From contig JAHHHF010000080.1 in NCBI GenBank assembly GCA_019359495.1, positions 62,001 through 126,000 of the forward strand: a DNA stretch of 64,000 nucleotides, written 5' to 3'. Both the position numbers and the translations under genes were made by a program. Below are positions 29,701 through 37,859 of the stretch, piece by piece (the stretch's first letter is position 1; each line of letters starts with the position of its first letter). A model generated the notes under the pieces. That model had not been told where the DNA came from. It was given only the letters and a program-made list of their open reading frames with translations, and ran no database searches. This stretch comes from Goleter apudmare HA4340-LM2 (GTDB lineage: Bacteria; Cyanobacteriota; Cyanobacteriia; Cyanobacteriales; Nostocaceae).

Positions 29701-30686
29701 CAACCGCAAATACCAACGGCTAACCCTAGCTGCGTGACATCAATTTGAGCAACAAAAATTGCCCGCACTAACAATACCAGCAAAGCATAAACAATCACCG
29801 CCGCAGGTAAGTTAATCCCTACACCAATGCGTCTCTCATCGTTAGTTTCTGGGGGTATAGCTGAGTTGATTTGTCGGTGGCGATTGTGATAGACGGTAAT
29901 AATAGTTGTGCCAACCATCGCCACATACACAGCAATGAGGGGAAAGCTAGGTAACTTCCAACCCCAATGCAAGTATGACAGCCCTAGAATATTGACTAGC
30001 AGTAATTTCTGGCTACGGAAATTGGTAACAAATAACCGATTTTTATAGATTAAATCAGTAATAACAGTGAGGATAGGAGTGGCGATCGCCACTGTCAACC
30101 AATCCAGAGGATTTTGCCACAACTGGAAGCTATCCATTGCCCAAAAGTTGACAGGCACGAGCAACAGAGTCACCATCAGCAACGTTTGGGCTGTTAATGT
30201 CAGATTGTTTTGTCTTGCTGCCCAAAAGCTGAACCCCCAAAAACTTAAGGTATAAACTAATAAAACGGCATACTGTCCAGATGCCGGAAACCTCTCCCAT
30301 TGACTAGCAGCCAGCACCCCAGAGGATACCACTACTAAAAATACGCCTAAAAACAGCAGCCAACGGACACTTAATTCTGCCCCCAACGACTGCAACATTG
30401 TGGCAATCAAATTAGGTTCAGCAGTCTTGGCTGGTGCTTTTCTGGGGCTACTAGATGCTAAAGCTGCTACAGGTATCTGCTGCACAGGATCGGAATTAGC
30501 TGTAGCTATAGCTATTTCTGGTTCAGGTTGCAATACCACAGCACAGGAAAGATACTCTTGGCATAGTACTCTCACTTGGATATTAGATATCAAACCCAAA
30601 CGCAACAATGCATCCAGCCCTTCTAATAGCTGGGGATGGGAAGATGGCAGCCTGACTTCAATTTTTTGCGGTGGTTCGGGTAACAT
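26709..30686 (-). CDS. Giant polytopic membrane protein, function unknown
   Basis: A 1325-residue protein with a soluble N-terminal part (about 1-105) and then around 35-40 hydrophobic helices to near the end. The N-terminal phrase LLEGLDALLRLGLISNIQVRVLC recalls the DUF2157-type start, but I cannot confirm it. There are no obvious catalytic motifs. Short Pro/Ser-rich loops (PPSPHPPSPSSS near residue 350, and PPPLFPSSSPP near residue 540) look like insertions of low-complexity DNA common in this genome. It stands alone, convergent with the methyltransferase gene. Confidence 0.8.
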   Translation of the reverse strand: MLPEPPQKIEVRLPSSHPQLLEGLDALLRLGLISNIQVRVLCQEYLSCAVVLQPEPEIAIATANSDPVQQIPVAALASSSPRKAPAKTAEPNLIATMLQSLGAELSVRWLLFLGVFLVVVSSGVLAASQWERFPASGQYAVLLVYTLSFWGFSFWAARQNNLTLTAQTLLMVTLLLVPVNFWAMDSFQLWQNPLDWLTVAIATPILTVITDLIYKNRLFVTNFRSQKLLLVNILGLSYLHWGWKLPSFPLIAVYVAMVGTTIITVYHNRHRQINSAIPPETNDERRIGVGINLPAAVIVYALLVLLVRAIFVAQIDVTQLGLAVGICGWLMTWLAQKHFTPEAERADAPPSPHPPSPSSSVIWERVGSVLLVLGWLVCVIDYPGQAIAVSGLGLWYTSDRLRRYSLNADFAAVFIIGLQTIWLAWRLIPGGLQKSAIAVATQLTQAQNDPLALLSVALFPYIILMLVVTESFHRQQKRDLAKFGELMTLCLGAVLTTISLVNPVLRSLNLLFSTVTLAFITKQRFPEEIVTPTEPPPLFPSSSPPLVYLTHIIGVLTLCSTIDWFLPSLNNQAWAGILLVLMVGEWALSLRRGLWRDSAWYIGLGLAGMSFLLLWANAELSWYGNVRPQDNWGIIWLITPLALTGIASRTTTQRRKISTFLGVMAVGVAQLLTLPLPGIRLIGLAVAVGLMLANTRYLRYLASALITEGLILSFIGALLWEGVPRLSGAGWLITGAIATLSLWLSSRVLRRKGDELATIYAVASDKWAIALCIVELVMLTLHSLMVYNGLTSPGFLYLIATTITLGAIAYRSWGQPTNWAFYGIGWGVELLLAELLGFWGRSTVNMAIANIALGLITQLLGEWWRRKYQLTRLQSSLHILPLIYGAFSILLRFNTFTGWTGFFSLGVALIVIGVGRRREEFKPLLYLGIIGVSISAYELLFYQMSQATGGAYGDGLIAMSALGVGIMYAYRILSPWLVDYLRLTPQQMKAIAHIHWAWSSFLLLAAIGAPIAVNRLVGLGTGVFLIQYAIFEGRRSPNTTVPETFPLIFGRITIAEMWVYLGLLQVAAIRVYWRETAVGQFLFGPLMPWNGAIACVVAYFLYILPWENWGWSKRPWQHAAYIVPLVIVWETRLQIYPITLLIVAGFYIFLAKVAANIRFTYLSVALVDWALFRWFDSLQLTDALWYVTPIGLSILYIAQIDPQLKLADYKTTRHGLRLFGSGLICGWAILFHQDTALIPGVFSLIAIFAGLALRVRAFLYIGTAAFFITSIYQLVILSLRYPFLKWIIGLLVGILLISIAANFETRRAQITSLLRNTNNEFQEWQ

Positions 30687-30941
30687 AAGCGGCAGGCGTA
30701 TCAGTATATACGCAAATCATCATTTGATTAAAGTATATTTATGCGCCAATTGTGCCACTTATTTAGCCGACTGCTCATTATTCGTAAATGAATGAGTCTT
30801 GACTACTCGCGGATGAGTCTTAAATATTCATAAATGAGACTTGGATACTCACGGTCGAGTTTTAAATATTCATAAATGAGACCTTCCTGATTTCCAAGTT
30901 ATTTAATCACTGGATGGTGCGGCGCTTGGCGACAACGCACG

Positions 30942-31078
30942 CTACTGGCGTGTCTAAGCTAATTTTGTGTATTAGCAATCTTTTGTAGTACGGGCATTTT
31001 GCCCGTTCTAATTAGCGGGCAAGATGCCCGCACCACAAGAAAATTTTTTGCATCATTTTAGGCTTGTCAGTCCACTAC
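30942..31078 (+). mobile_element. MITE-like element, copy A
   Basis: A 137-bp element with terminal inverted repeats of the form CTAGTGGCGTG...CACGCCACTAG (ends decayed here: CTACTGGCG and CCACTAC). An internal palindrome pairs CGGGCATTTTGCCCG with CGGGCAAGATGCCCG. Copies B (37,581) and C (49,191) match almost base for base, and copy D (35,873) shares the ends. It has no coding capacity. Confidence 0.85.
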
Positions 31079-31103
31079 GGCTAAACCTGATATACGGATA
31101 TTC

Positions 31104-31123
31104 AGACGCGATGAATCGCGTCT
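31104..31123. terminator. Palindrome after the photolyase gene
   Basis: AGACGCGAT and ATCGCGTCT form a 9-bp perfect inverted repeat with a two-base centre, 11 bases past the photolyase stop. It is similar in sequence to 8020-8049 and to a degenerate copy at about 53,439-53,460. Confidence 0.45.
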
Positions 31124-31133
31124 CTACAACTAC

Positions 31134-32570
31134 TTATGAATATGCTTTCTGCTGTTTATAAACGTCTTTAAATACTTGCTGCTGTTTTTTATGATCTACA
31201 ATTGGCTGCGGATAGCCAAGGGCATGACACTCTAAAGGTGAGATTTTACCAATTACTAAATATTCTGTATCCAGCGATCGCAATTCTGGTATCCATTGCC
31301 GGATATATTCACCTTCGGCATCAAATTTTTGGGCTTGACTGGCGGGGTTAAATATTCGCAGGGGTTTGGGGTCCATCCCACTGGAAGCACTCCATTGCCA
31401 ACCACCATTATTAGCAGATAAATCACCATCAATTAGCCGTTGCATGAAATATTTTTCGCCCCATTGGGGATTAATTAACAAATCTTTGGTGAGGAAACTG
31501 GCAACAATCATGCGACAACGGTTATGCATCCAGCCGCTTTCGTTCATTTGGCGCATGGCTGCATCGACGATAGGGTAGCCAGTTCTCCCCTCACACCACG
31601 CCTGGAAATGTTCTTGATTATTTTCCCAAGGGAATTTTTTAAAGGTGTCGCGGTAAGCACCATGAGCCAGTTCGGGAAAGTGGTACATGGCATGTTGATA
31701 AAATTCCCGCCATGCTAATTCTTGTTGCCATGTGCGGATACCTGCTTGGGCTTCGTCGCTGCGGCTGTTTTCTAGGGCTTCTAAGGTGGCTTGCCAAACA
31801 GTGCGAATGCCGATCGCACCAAATTTTAAAGCGGCACTCAGTTGTGATGTGCCGTCATTGGCGGGAAAGTTGCGTTGTTCTTGATATTCATTAATACTGG
31901 ACGCGCAAAAGTCTTCCAGCCGCGACCGCGCTGCGGCTTCTCCTGGAGAAATCACCAATCCGTTATCCCAAATAAAGCCTAAATCTTTGGCTGTGGGTAA
32001 TGGTTTTACCCCTGCTTTTTTGGCTATTTCCCGTGCTTCTGCTGTCAAACCTTCGGCGTTTTGCAGCGTTTCCACTGGTTGCGCCTTGGGTTTGCTGCTC
32101 CAATTTTTCCAGAAGGGGGTGTAAACGGTGTAGGGAGCGTTCCCACCCGTGTAAATTTCTGCGGGTGAGTGCAGAATCTGATCCCAGTTCTCATCCAGAA
32201 ACTCAATACCCTGTTCTTTGAGGGTATTTATGATAGTGCGATCGCGTTCTTGAGAATATGGTTCTACATCCCAATTCCAAAATACCGCTTTGGCATTCAA
32301 AGCGATCGCTAAAGCCGGGATAGCTGTTACAGGATCAGCATGGAGGATTAACAATTGGCTCCCAGCTTCAGCATATCGTTGTTCTAGTGCCTGCAAACAG
32401 CCAATCATATAAGTGACGCGCACTGGAGCCACATCATCCCGTTCCAGAATATTCGGATCAAGGCAAAACACTCCCACCACCTTGGGACTCTGGCGTCTAG
32501 CGGTAGCCAGTCCGGTATTATCAGAAATGCGTAAATCGCGGCGGTGCCAAAACAGAATTAAGTCAGACAT
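31134..32570 (-). CDS. phr: Deoxyribodipyrimidine photolyase (class I CPD photolyase)
   Basis: A 478-residue DNA photolyase/cryptochrome-family protein that repairs UV cyclobutane dimers with light. The N-terminal antenna domain begins [19 protein letters not shown]. The FAD-binding C-terminal domain has the conserved [27 protein letters not shown] block and [27 protein letters not shown]. The NNGGWQW form fits CPD photolyases, not plant-type cryptochromes. Cyanobacterial members usually use 8-HDF as antenna. The ATG at 32570 directly precedes the family N-terminus; an in-frame start at 32618 adds 16 unsupported residues. Confidence 0.93.
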   Translation of the reverse strand: MSDLILFWHRRDLRISDNTGLATARRQSPKVVGVFCLDPNILERDDVAPVRVTYMIGCLQALEQRYAEAGSQLLILHADPVTAIPALAIALNAKAVFWNWDVEPYSQERDRTIINTLKEQGIEFLDENWDQILHSPAEIYTGGNAPYTVYTPFWKNWSSKPKAQPVETLQNAEGLTAEAREIAKKAGVKPLPTAKDLGFIWDNGLVISPGEAAARSRLEDFCASSINEYQEQRNFPANDGTSQLSAALKFGAIGIRTVWQATLEALENSRSDEAQAGIRTWQQELAWREFYQHAMYHFPELAHGAYRDTFKKFPWENNQEHFQAWCEGRTGYPIVDAAMRQMNESGWMHNRCRMIVASFLTKDLLINPQWGEKYFMQRLIDGDLSANNGGWQWSASSGMDPKPLRIFNPASQAQKFDAEGEYIRQWIPELRSLDTEYLVIGKISPLECHALGYPQPIVDHKKQQQVFKDVYKQQKAYS

Positions 32571-32688
32571 TCCATACTTATAACAGTTCACCCGTACTAG
32601 CTTAGAGTCTAACGGCACTGATGATCATCACTCTACCGATAAATTTCTTTTTTCGACTACCAATCACGAAGACGAGAGGGATTAAGTT

Positions 32689-32870
32689 CGTTGTACACAC
32701 AAACCTCGCCAACGGTTGAAAACCGTCGTCTAATAGCCAAAGTCCTCTTCAAGAGGACTGGGTATTTTCTACTTTCTGCACAGTCCATTTTTAATGGACT
32801 TTCGCTATGAGGCTTTTATTTTCAATCCCAGACGGCATGAGGACTTTAACGACTTGTGTGTACACCGTAG
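32689..32870. repeat. MITE-like element with TGTACACACAA ends
   Basis: About 180 bp bounded by GTTGTACACACAA on the left and TTGTGTGTACACC on the right, in inverted orientation. Inside are two short palindromes, AGTCCTCTTCAAGAGGACT and AGTCCATTTTTAATGGACT. The right end (32,851-32,870) recurs exactly, inverted, at 44,042-44,061 behind the third peptide precursor. It has no coding capacity. Confidence 0.55.
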
Positions 32871-32984
32871 CTTTAGTACTTAAGTAGCAAAGGACTAAAA
32901 AACCCCGGTTCATCTATCGGATATAGTGGCTATTTGATTCAAAGTTAAGTATACTCTTGTTAACGATTAATTCAGTTTTCTGTC

Positions 32985-33539
32985 ATGGCTACCCTGTTAC
33001 TTGAAGACGGCACGATCGCAACTGACCAAAGCGAAATAGCTAGCGAACTGGCTCCTCTGGGCATTCACCTGAAACATTATGACCCAGGAACATCGCTACT
33101 GTTCCCCCACCTCTTAGATCAAGATGTTTTGACAGATACTGAAAAGCGCTACATTTTAGAACTCCACAATAGCGCGATGGAATTTCTCCAGCAAGAAAAC
33201 AGCTATCTTTGGTGCGACTTATTCAGTTTACATCCTGGTTCGCCTCACCTGCCCACAGCGATCGCCACCTACAGCCGTTATCACACTCACACATCGGCTG
33301 AACCCCTCTACGTCCTAGCCGGGGAAATGATCTTCGGCTTTGTGCGCGCCGATGGTACTCAAATTCAACTTTTAGTCCAAGCCCAAGACTATCTTGTAAT
33401 TCCCGCCGACGTTGAGCATTGGTGTAGCCCCAGCGCATCCCTGTACTTCAAAGGAGTACGTTACTTTACAACAGCAGAAGGTTGGCTACCCACCTATACA
33501 GGAACCCAATTAAGCGACTCCCTCAACAAACCCCATTAA
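32985..33539 (+). CDS. Acireductone dioxygenase-like cupin protein
   Basis: A 184-residue cupin of the acireductone dioxygenase (ARD) type. The four metal ligands of the family are present: H100-T-H102, E106 and H145. The C-terminal VRYFTTAEGWLPTYTG is the usual ARD ending. ARD acts in the methionine salvage pathway, where the bound metal decides the product. No other salvage gene is adjacent, so the role in that pathway is inferred. The start ATG at 32985 follows a long promoter region after the repeat element. Confidence 0.82.
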   Translation: MATLLLEDGTIATDQSEIASELAPLGIHLKHYDPGTSLLFPHLLDQDVLTDTEKRYILELHNSAMEFLQQENSYLWCDLFSLHPGSPHLPTAIATYSRYHTHTSAEPLYVLAGEMIFGFVRADGTQIQLLVQAQDYLVIPADVEHWCSPSASLYFKGVRYFTTAEGWLPTYTGTQLSDSLNKPH

Positions 33540-33587
33540 TTTCCTGCAACCTCCGCGTCCCTCCACGTCCCTCTGCATTAAAAAATC

Positions 33588-34385
33588 TCATTCCACATCC
33601 TCACAACGAATTAACAGCGCTTCCATCGCCTCAGCCAAAGAAATCAACTCCGTCCAAGAGGAACCACTAACTAAATTTTGAGCGTGGGCTAGACGGTTTC
33701 GCAACTGTTCAGCAGACTTCAAGAAGCGTTCGCCAAATCGCTTCGACTTCAAACCTAATTGCAAGAGAAGTTCTGGTTGATGCAAAACTAACTCACGCTT
33801 ATCGCAAAATTGTAGATAATCTAATAGATCCGTAGCTTCGTTTCTTTCTTGACTCTCTCGCCATAGCCTTTGAGCCACTTCTAAACGCTCAGGTTTGAGG
33901 ACTTGCTGCCAAGTATCTTGGGGATAATAAAGCCGCACCAGTCGCAACAGATTCATCTCTAGCAGTGTCACCAAACCAAATAACAACATCCGTACAGGTG
34001 CCTTCTGCAAATCACCACAAGTAATAATTCCACTTACCTGATTGCAATCTAGGACAAATAATCGTGGATTTTGTTGTAGAATCGGCAACAACTTGATTAG
34101 TGGGGTAGAAATAGCAATCAATTCTTTGGTATGAAACCCTCGCTGATAGTCACCACACTTGCCAGAATTAGCCTTCAGTAAACTAGAACGTTCTAAATAG
34201 CCACTGATCGTATCGCCCGACTCAATACCAACAACATCAAAATCCTGCGCCTGCATTAAATACAGTACTTCTGCTACATTCGCTTCAGCTGGCACAGCTT
34301 TGAGAGGTTCAGCCACATATTCGATTGTGATATTGTTCTCAAACAAACTCCGCAGGTCTTGAGAACGGGATTTTAGCTGTTTCAT
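33588..34385 (-). CDS. CBS-pair protein with C-terminal HEPN-like domain
   Basis: A 265-residue protein. The N-terminal half (about 20-140) looks like a CBS pair: paired units of the form V-A-E-V-L-Y-L-M-Q-A-Q-D-F-D-V-V-G-I and ITCGDL. The C-terminal half is all-helical and ends in FLKSAEQLRNRLAHAQNLV. R229-N-R-L-A-H234 there matches the R-x4-6-H motif of HEPN RNases and related proteins. I therefore infer a nucleotide-sensing domain joined to a HEPN fold, but without a search this is provisional. An ATG ten codons upstream (34415) is an alternative start; neither has a clear Shine-Dalgarno sequence. Confidence 0.68.
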   Translation of the reverse strand: MKQLKSRSQDLRSLFENNITIEYVAEPLKAVPAEANVAEVLYLMQAQDFDVVGIESGDTISGYLERSSLLKANSGKCGDYQRGFHTKELIAISTPLIKLLPILQQNPRLFVLDCNQVSGIITCGDLQKAPVRMLLFGLVTLLEMNLLRLVRLYYPQDTWQQVLKPERLEVAQRLWRESQERNEATDLLDYLQFCDKRELVLHQPELLLQLGLKSKRFGERFLKSAEQLRNRLAHAQNLVSGSSWTELISLAEAMEALLIRCEDVE

Positions 34386-34482
34386 CTGCCATAAGTCATA
34401 AGACAACCGCAGCATCAGTATTTCATGGAAACCTGCGTTATGTCTGTGCTGGCTGTGTACTTCTAATTGTAGTTAAACACTT

Positions 34483-34515
34483 CAAACGCCCAGACCTTTG
34501 GGAGCCTGGGCGCTT
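34483..34515 (-). terminator. Probable terminator of the copper-binding protein gene
   Basis: CAAACGCCCAG (34483-34493) pairs with CTGGGCGCTTG (34505-34515) over 11 bp with one G-T pair. It lies 40 bases past the stop of the minus-strand gene at 34,556. Confidence 0.55.
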
Positions 34516-34555
34516 GAATCATAGGTTGCAGAGAAACTTCTGCTGGTTAAGCAAA

Positions 34556-34918
34556 TTAAGCAGGCATCATTTGCATTGATCTGCAAGACTCTGCACATTT
34601 ACGGCAGGCCGCAGCACATTCCATCATCTTGGCATCATCACTCATTTGTTCACAGGTCATGGCACAGCGATCGCACATTTCTGCACAAAGCATACAAGTG
34701 CGTCCCATGAACTCAGAACCGCCCATCATCATGTTCATACACATCATGCACATTTCTGAGCAGTCACGCATCATGCCCATCATGCCCATATCCATATACT
34801 TACCGCCTTTGCTCATGCAGTAGGTCATGGTTTCCATACACATTTTGTGGCATTCCATGCAAGCGTTCATGCAAGTTTGCATTTCGCTGGTCATGGATTC
34901 AGTCATCATCATCATCAT
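34556..34918 (-). CDS. Met/Cys-rich four-helix-bundle copper-binding protein (Csp-like, DUF326)
   Basis: A 120-residue protein with 17 cysteines spaced mostly as CxxxC or CxxC along helices (TCMNACMECHKMCMETMTYC, RTCMLCAEMCDRCAMTCEQ). This is the pattern of Csp-type copper storage proteins, whose inward-facing thiols hold many Cu(I) ions. It lacks a signal peptide, as cytosolic Csp3-type proteins do. Methionine is exceptionally abundant, including runs at the N-terminus and around residues 40-50. The gene opens with five consecutive ATG codons after an AGGAG sequence, so the exact start is ambiguous. It has no metal-export neighbour. Confidence 0.88.
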   Translation of the reverse strand: MMMMMTESMTSEMQTCMNACMECHKMCMETMTYCMSKGGKYMDMGMMGMMRDCSEMCMMCMNMMMGGSEFMGRTCMLCAEMCDRCAMTCEQMSDDAKMMECAAACRKCAESCRSMQMMPA

Positions 34919-35226
34919 AGGAAAAACTCCTGATTTCGTGATGTTATTAAGAGGGTATCCTTGGTAGGACTACCTATTACATTAGTTCTAACCTTTTGAA
35001 GAGTCAATGGGGTATTTCACCCTATATTTATAAGCCGACTATCCCGATACAATTACCGGAAAATAAACATAAAATTAGTGATATTCTCTCAGGATTTCTT
35101 CTAAATAAAGACCTGCAAACTCCTGTAAGTAACTAGGGTTTATAAAAATGAGCGAATTTATAGAACAGAATACATGCGTCAGTCGCCAGAATTCAGTATG
35201 AATTATGTGCGACTGGCGGATAGTGT

Positions 35227-35285
35227 AGCGTAAAGCCTTCTCTACAAGAGGCTGCGCCAACGCTTAGAGCGAGTCCGCGAGCGGA
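35227..35285. repeat. Dispersed repeat with internal palindromes
   Basis: A GC-rich word (GCGTAAAGCCTTCTC, ACAAGAGGCTGCGCC, AACGCTTAGAGCG, AGTCCGCGAGCGG) of a type common between Nostoc genes. It lies in a 1.2-kb gene-free stretch. The surrounding 35,330-35,460 bases are also repetitive (AATTCAGAATTCAGGAG, TATTCTGAATTCTGGC). There is no coding capacity. Confidence 0.5.
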
Positions 35286-35795
35286 TGAATATTGGTTCAA
35301 AACCGAGGGGAATTGTGGGCGAAAAGAAGAAGAATTCAGAATTCAGGAGTGCTCCGGTCAGTATTCTGAATTCTGGCTCCCGACTCCTGATTCCTGTTTA
35401 TTAAAACTCTATCCCTTTATGGGTAGAGTATTCTGGATTCTGACTCCTTTTTATTAATTTATCAGCAAGATTTAGACTTAAGTCTGCCAAAAGATTAATG
35501 TCAATTTTTTATGACATCCCATCCTGGCATAGCCGTAATACAGGCGAATCACTTCCGCCCCTCTCTCCAAAGCTAGATAAGCCTAGATCATAAATGCGAT
35601 CGCCTAGAGAGTCCTTGGCTCAACACCCAACCAAAATACGTAAAATACTGTCTCGTTTTTCGTGATAGAGTTTGGCTAGTACTTCATATTCTTTGAATTG
35701 CTATGTCTTCGGTGATATTTCCGGGGAGTGAATATCTCTGTGTTTCTGATAAAAATCAAAAATATAGGACTCATATTTGATTTTTGAACAGATAC

Positions 35796-35876
35796 GTAGG
35801 GTGTGTTAGCGACAGCGTAACTCACCCCCCCCCCAAAGCTTTCGGTGCGTTACGGCTTGCGCCTAACACACCCTAC
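35796..35876. repeat. Inverted-repeat element with GTAGGGTGTGTTA ends
   Basis: About 80 bp running from GTAGGGTGTGTTAGCG to GCCTAACACACCCTAC, with an internal C-run (35,824-35,834) and the word GGTGCGTTACGG. A decayed copy lies at about 42,279-42,350. Its right end overlaps the left end of MITE copy D by four bases. Confidence 0.75.
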
Positions 35877-36060
35877 TGGCGTGGCAAGGCTAAATTGTTG
35901 GGAGCATCCCAATTTTGCAAAAATAAAATTTGTAGTGGGAGCATCTTGCTCCCTAATGTCCAGGAAGCGGGCTAGAGAGCCATCACTACAAAAAAATAAA
36001 TTTACACATTTGGGATGCTCCCAAATTGTTTGCACCATTTTAGCCTTGACACGCCACTAC
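35873..36060 (+). mobile_element. MITE-like element, copy D (longer variant)
   Basis: 188 bp with the same ends as copies A-C: CTACTGGCGTGGCAAGGCTAAA on the left, and TTTGCACCATTTTAGCCTTG with CACGCCACTAC on the right. The middle is different: a long inverted repeat built on TGGGAGCATCCCAA and TTGGGATGCTCCCAA, plus GGGAGCATCTTGCTCCC. It is probably mobilised by the same transposase, not encoded here. Confidence 0.75.
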
Positions 36061-36151
36061 ACATACTGAGATTTTTTCAGATATCAAATCGGATTCCTAT
36101 ATATAACCAATTTTTAAATGCGTCATAAACAACGAATAACCAACAAACATC

Positions 36152-36751
36152 ATGAAATCTCTCCACCGTCCTGATCTCTATAGTTGGTCTAGTTTCAACC
36201 CCGCAAGAAATATTGACTTCAACGGGTTTGCTTGGATTCGTCCTGAAGGTAATATTCTGATTGACCCAGTAGCTTTATCAAACCATGATTGGAATCATCT
36301 GCAATCCCTCGGTGGCGTGGTTTGGATTGTTCTGACTAACTCCGATCATGTCAGATCAGCTAAAGAAATTATCGATCAAACCTATGCCAAACTAGCTGGG
36401 CCAGCAGCAGAAAAAGCAACCTTCCCCATAAAATGCGATCGCTGGCTGTCTGATGGTGAAGAATTAGTACCAGGACTAAAGACAATTGAACTCCAAGGCT
36501 CAAAAACTCCCGGTGAACTGGCGCTGCTACTAGAAGACACAACCTTAATTACCGGAGATTTAATCAGGGCGCATAAAGCAGGTAGTTTAACAATATTGCC
36601 AGATGAAAAGCTGGTGAATCGGGCAGAGGCTGTAGCTGCGGTGCGACGACTAGCAGAACTCACCCAAGTGGAAGCAGTGCTGGTGGGGGATGGTTGGCCT
36701 GTGTTTCGGGATGGAAGCGATCGCCTAAAGGAACTGGTGGCAATATTATGA
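36152..36751 (+). CDS. Metallo-beta-lactamase-fold protein with degenerate metal site
   Basis: A 199-residue protein with the strand pattern of a metallo-beta-lactamase fold (GFAWIRPEGNILIDPVAL, VVWIVLTNSDHVRSAKEI, TLITGDLI, VLVGDGWPVF). The usual HxHxDH motif is reduced to T62-N-S-D65-H66-V-R, so the first two histidines are missing. Enzymatic activity as a standard two-zinc hydrolase is doubtful. Such MBL-like proteins are common as unknowns in cyanobacteria. It stands alone after MITE D. Confidence 0.78.
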   Translation: MKSLHRPDLYSWSSFNPARNIDFNGFAWIRPEGNILIDPVALSNHDWNHLQSLGGVVWIVLTNSDHVRSAKEIIDQTYAKLAGPAAEKATFPIKCDRWLSDGEELVPGLKTIELQGSKTPGELALLLEDTTLITGDLIRAHKAGSLTILPDEKLVNRAEAVAAVRRLAELTQVEAVLVGDGWPVFRDGSDRLKELVAIL

Positions 36752-37065
36752 TCAGGGGATGGGCTTTTGATTTTATTTATACTTCTTCCCTCCTGCCCTC
36801 TGCCTCATGCCTTCTTCGTAACTATCCAAAAACTGTGGATATTGGTTTTTATGCTGCAAATTTTTGTAAAAACGTAGAACAGCTATCATAGCTACTCTAG
36901 TGGTCTTCCTCTATCTAAAACAAGCAGGAAATTTTACATCTACTTTAAGAAGTAAAATTACAAGTTCGATTTCTATCCTGAGATTTATGAATTACTCGGC
37001 AACAGTGCTTATAGTTAAGTTCGTAGGTGGTTAGTCATCTAATTTCATGAGTTAGGCTATCAATC
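36752..37065. other. Intergenic region without recognised feature
   Basis: A 314-bp AT-rich spacer upstream of the degenerate precursor gene. It probably holds that gene's promoter. No repeat or RNA is visible. Confidence 0.35.
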
Positions 37066-37338
37066 ATGTCGAATCAAATTATCACATCCAAGTTGTTTCT
37101 AGAGTTGTCTCTAAAACAACGGAGGCTAGTTCCTGGTGACGCTGAGTTTCAGCTAGCTGGCAATCATCAAATTCACAAAGTTCCAAGCTTAGAAGAGACA
37201 AGCACTCTTGGTTCAATTGGCAGCACCGACAAGTCTACAGGTACTACTACGGTAGTCAATACCGCAGCCCAAGATTTGTTGCAATTGGGTGTGTCAAATG
37301 TTCCTCATATTGTGACATTGTTTTCACTAGCTTGGTAG
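37066..37338 (+). CDS. Degenerate double-glycine-type precursor peptide
   Basis: A 90-residue product. The first 25 residues (MSNQIITSKLFLELSLKQRR then LVPGD) align without gaps to the leaders of the precursors at 42,657, 43,186 and 43,831. They share M-S-x-Q-x-I-x-S-x-L, the L-S at 14-15, Q at 18, and G at 24. The cleavage pair Gly-Gly is Gly-Asp here, and acidic leader positions are basic. The rest is Ser/Thr-rich. Just before the stop, another frame reads SLVAGGIGWADA and then stops, so a late frameshift may have occurred. It could be a decayed or divergent member of the peptide family. Confidence 0.6.
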   Translation: MSNQIITSKLFLELSLKQRRLVPGDAEFQLAGNHQIHKVPSLEETSTLGSIGSTDKSTGTTTVVNTAAQDLLQLGVSNVPHIVTLFSLAW

Positions 37339-37580
37339 CAGGCGGCATAGGCTGGGCTGATGCATAATATAAACCCACTTAATCGCTCAACCATTTCCAT
37401 TGGTGACTCGTAAAAATCACCTGTTATAGTAACGCGCTTCGCCTATTTAGGCAGGAAATGGTGCGTGGGGATTCTTAAAGAATCAAAATTAATCTAATTC
37501 CTAATACCTGACCGTTACAGAAGTTAATCCGTCGATTTTTGCGAGACAGCACAGTAAAAACTTGTTGCCTTAGCGTAGAA

Positions 37581-37717
37581 CTAGTGGACTGACAAGCCTA
37601 AAATGATGCAAAAAATTTTCTTGTGGTGCGGGCATCTTGCCCGCTAATTAGAACGGGCAAGATGCCCGTACTACAAAAGATTGCTAATACACAAAATTAG
37701 CTTAGACACGCCACTAG
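37581..37717 (-). mobile_element. MITE-like element, copy B
   Basis: 137 bp, almost identical to copy A but inverted. The ends are CTAGTGGACTGACAAGCC and CTTAGACACGCCACTAG. The internal palindrome pairs CGGGCATCTTGCCCG with CGGGCAAGATGCCCG. It separates the degenerate precursor gene from the export genes. Confidence 0.88.
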
Positions 37718-37859
37718 AGTAATTTTTCCTAGGTTCGTAGTAAGCACTTTAGTGCTTAGAAATCAGGACTGAATTCCTGACTATAAACCTGATAATTTTT
37801 TTTGGGTTTATAATCAGCATTCAAATCCTGACTACAAACCTGCTTGGGAAATAAAAAAA

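Noticed and set aside
30942-31078. Possible CRISPR array because of repeated GGGCAAGATGCCC units
   Set aside because: There are only two palindromic units inside one MITE-like element, with no regularly spaced repeats and no cas genes in the window.
35075-36069. Several 60-75-codon open frames on both strands
   Set aside because: All lie in repeats or MITE D, and their limits follow the palindromes, not codon structure.
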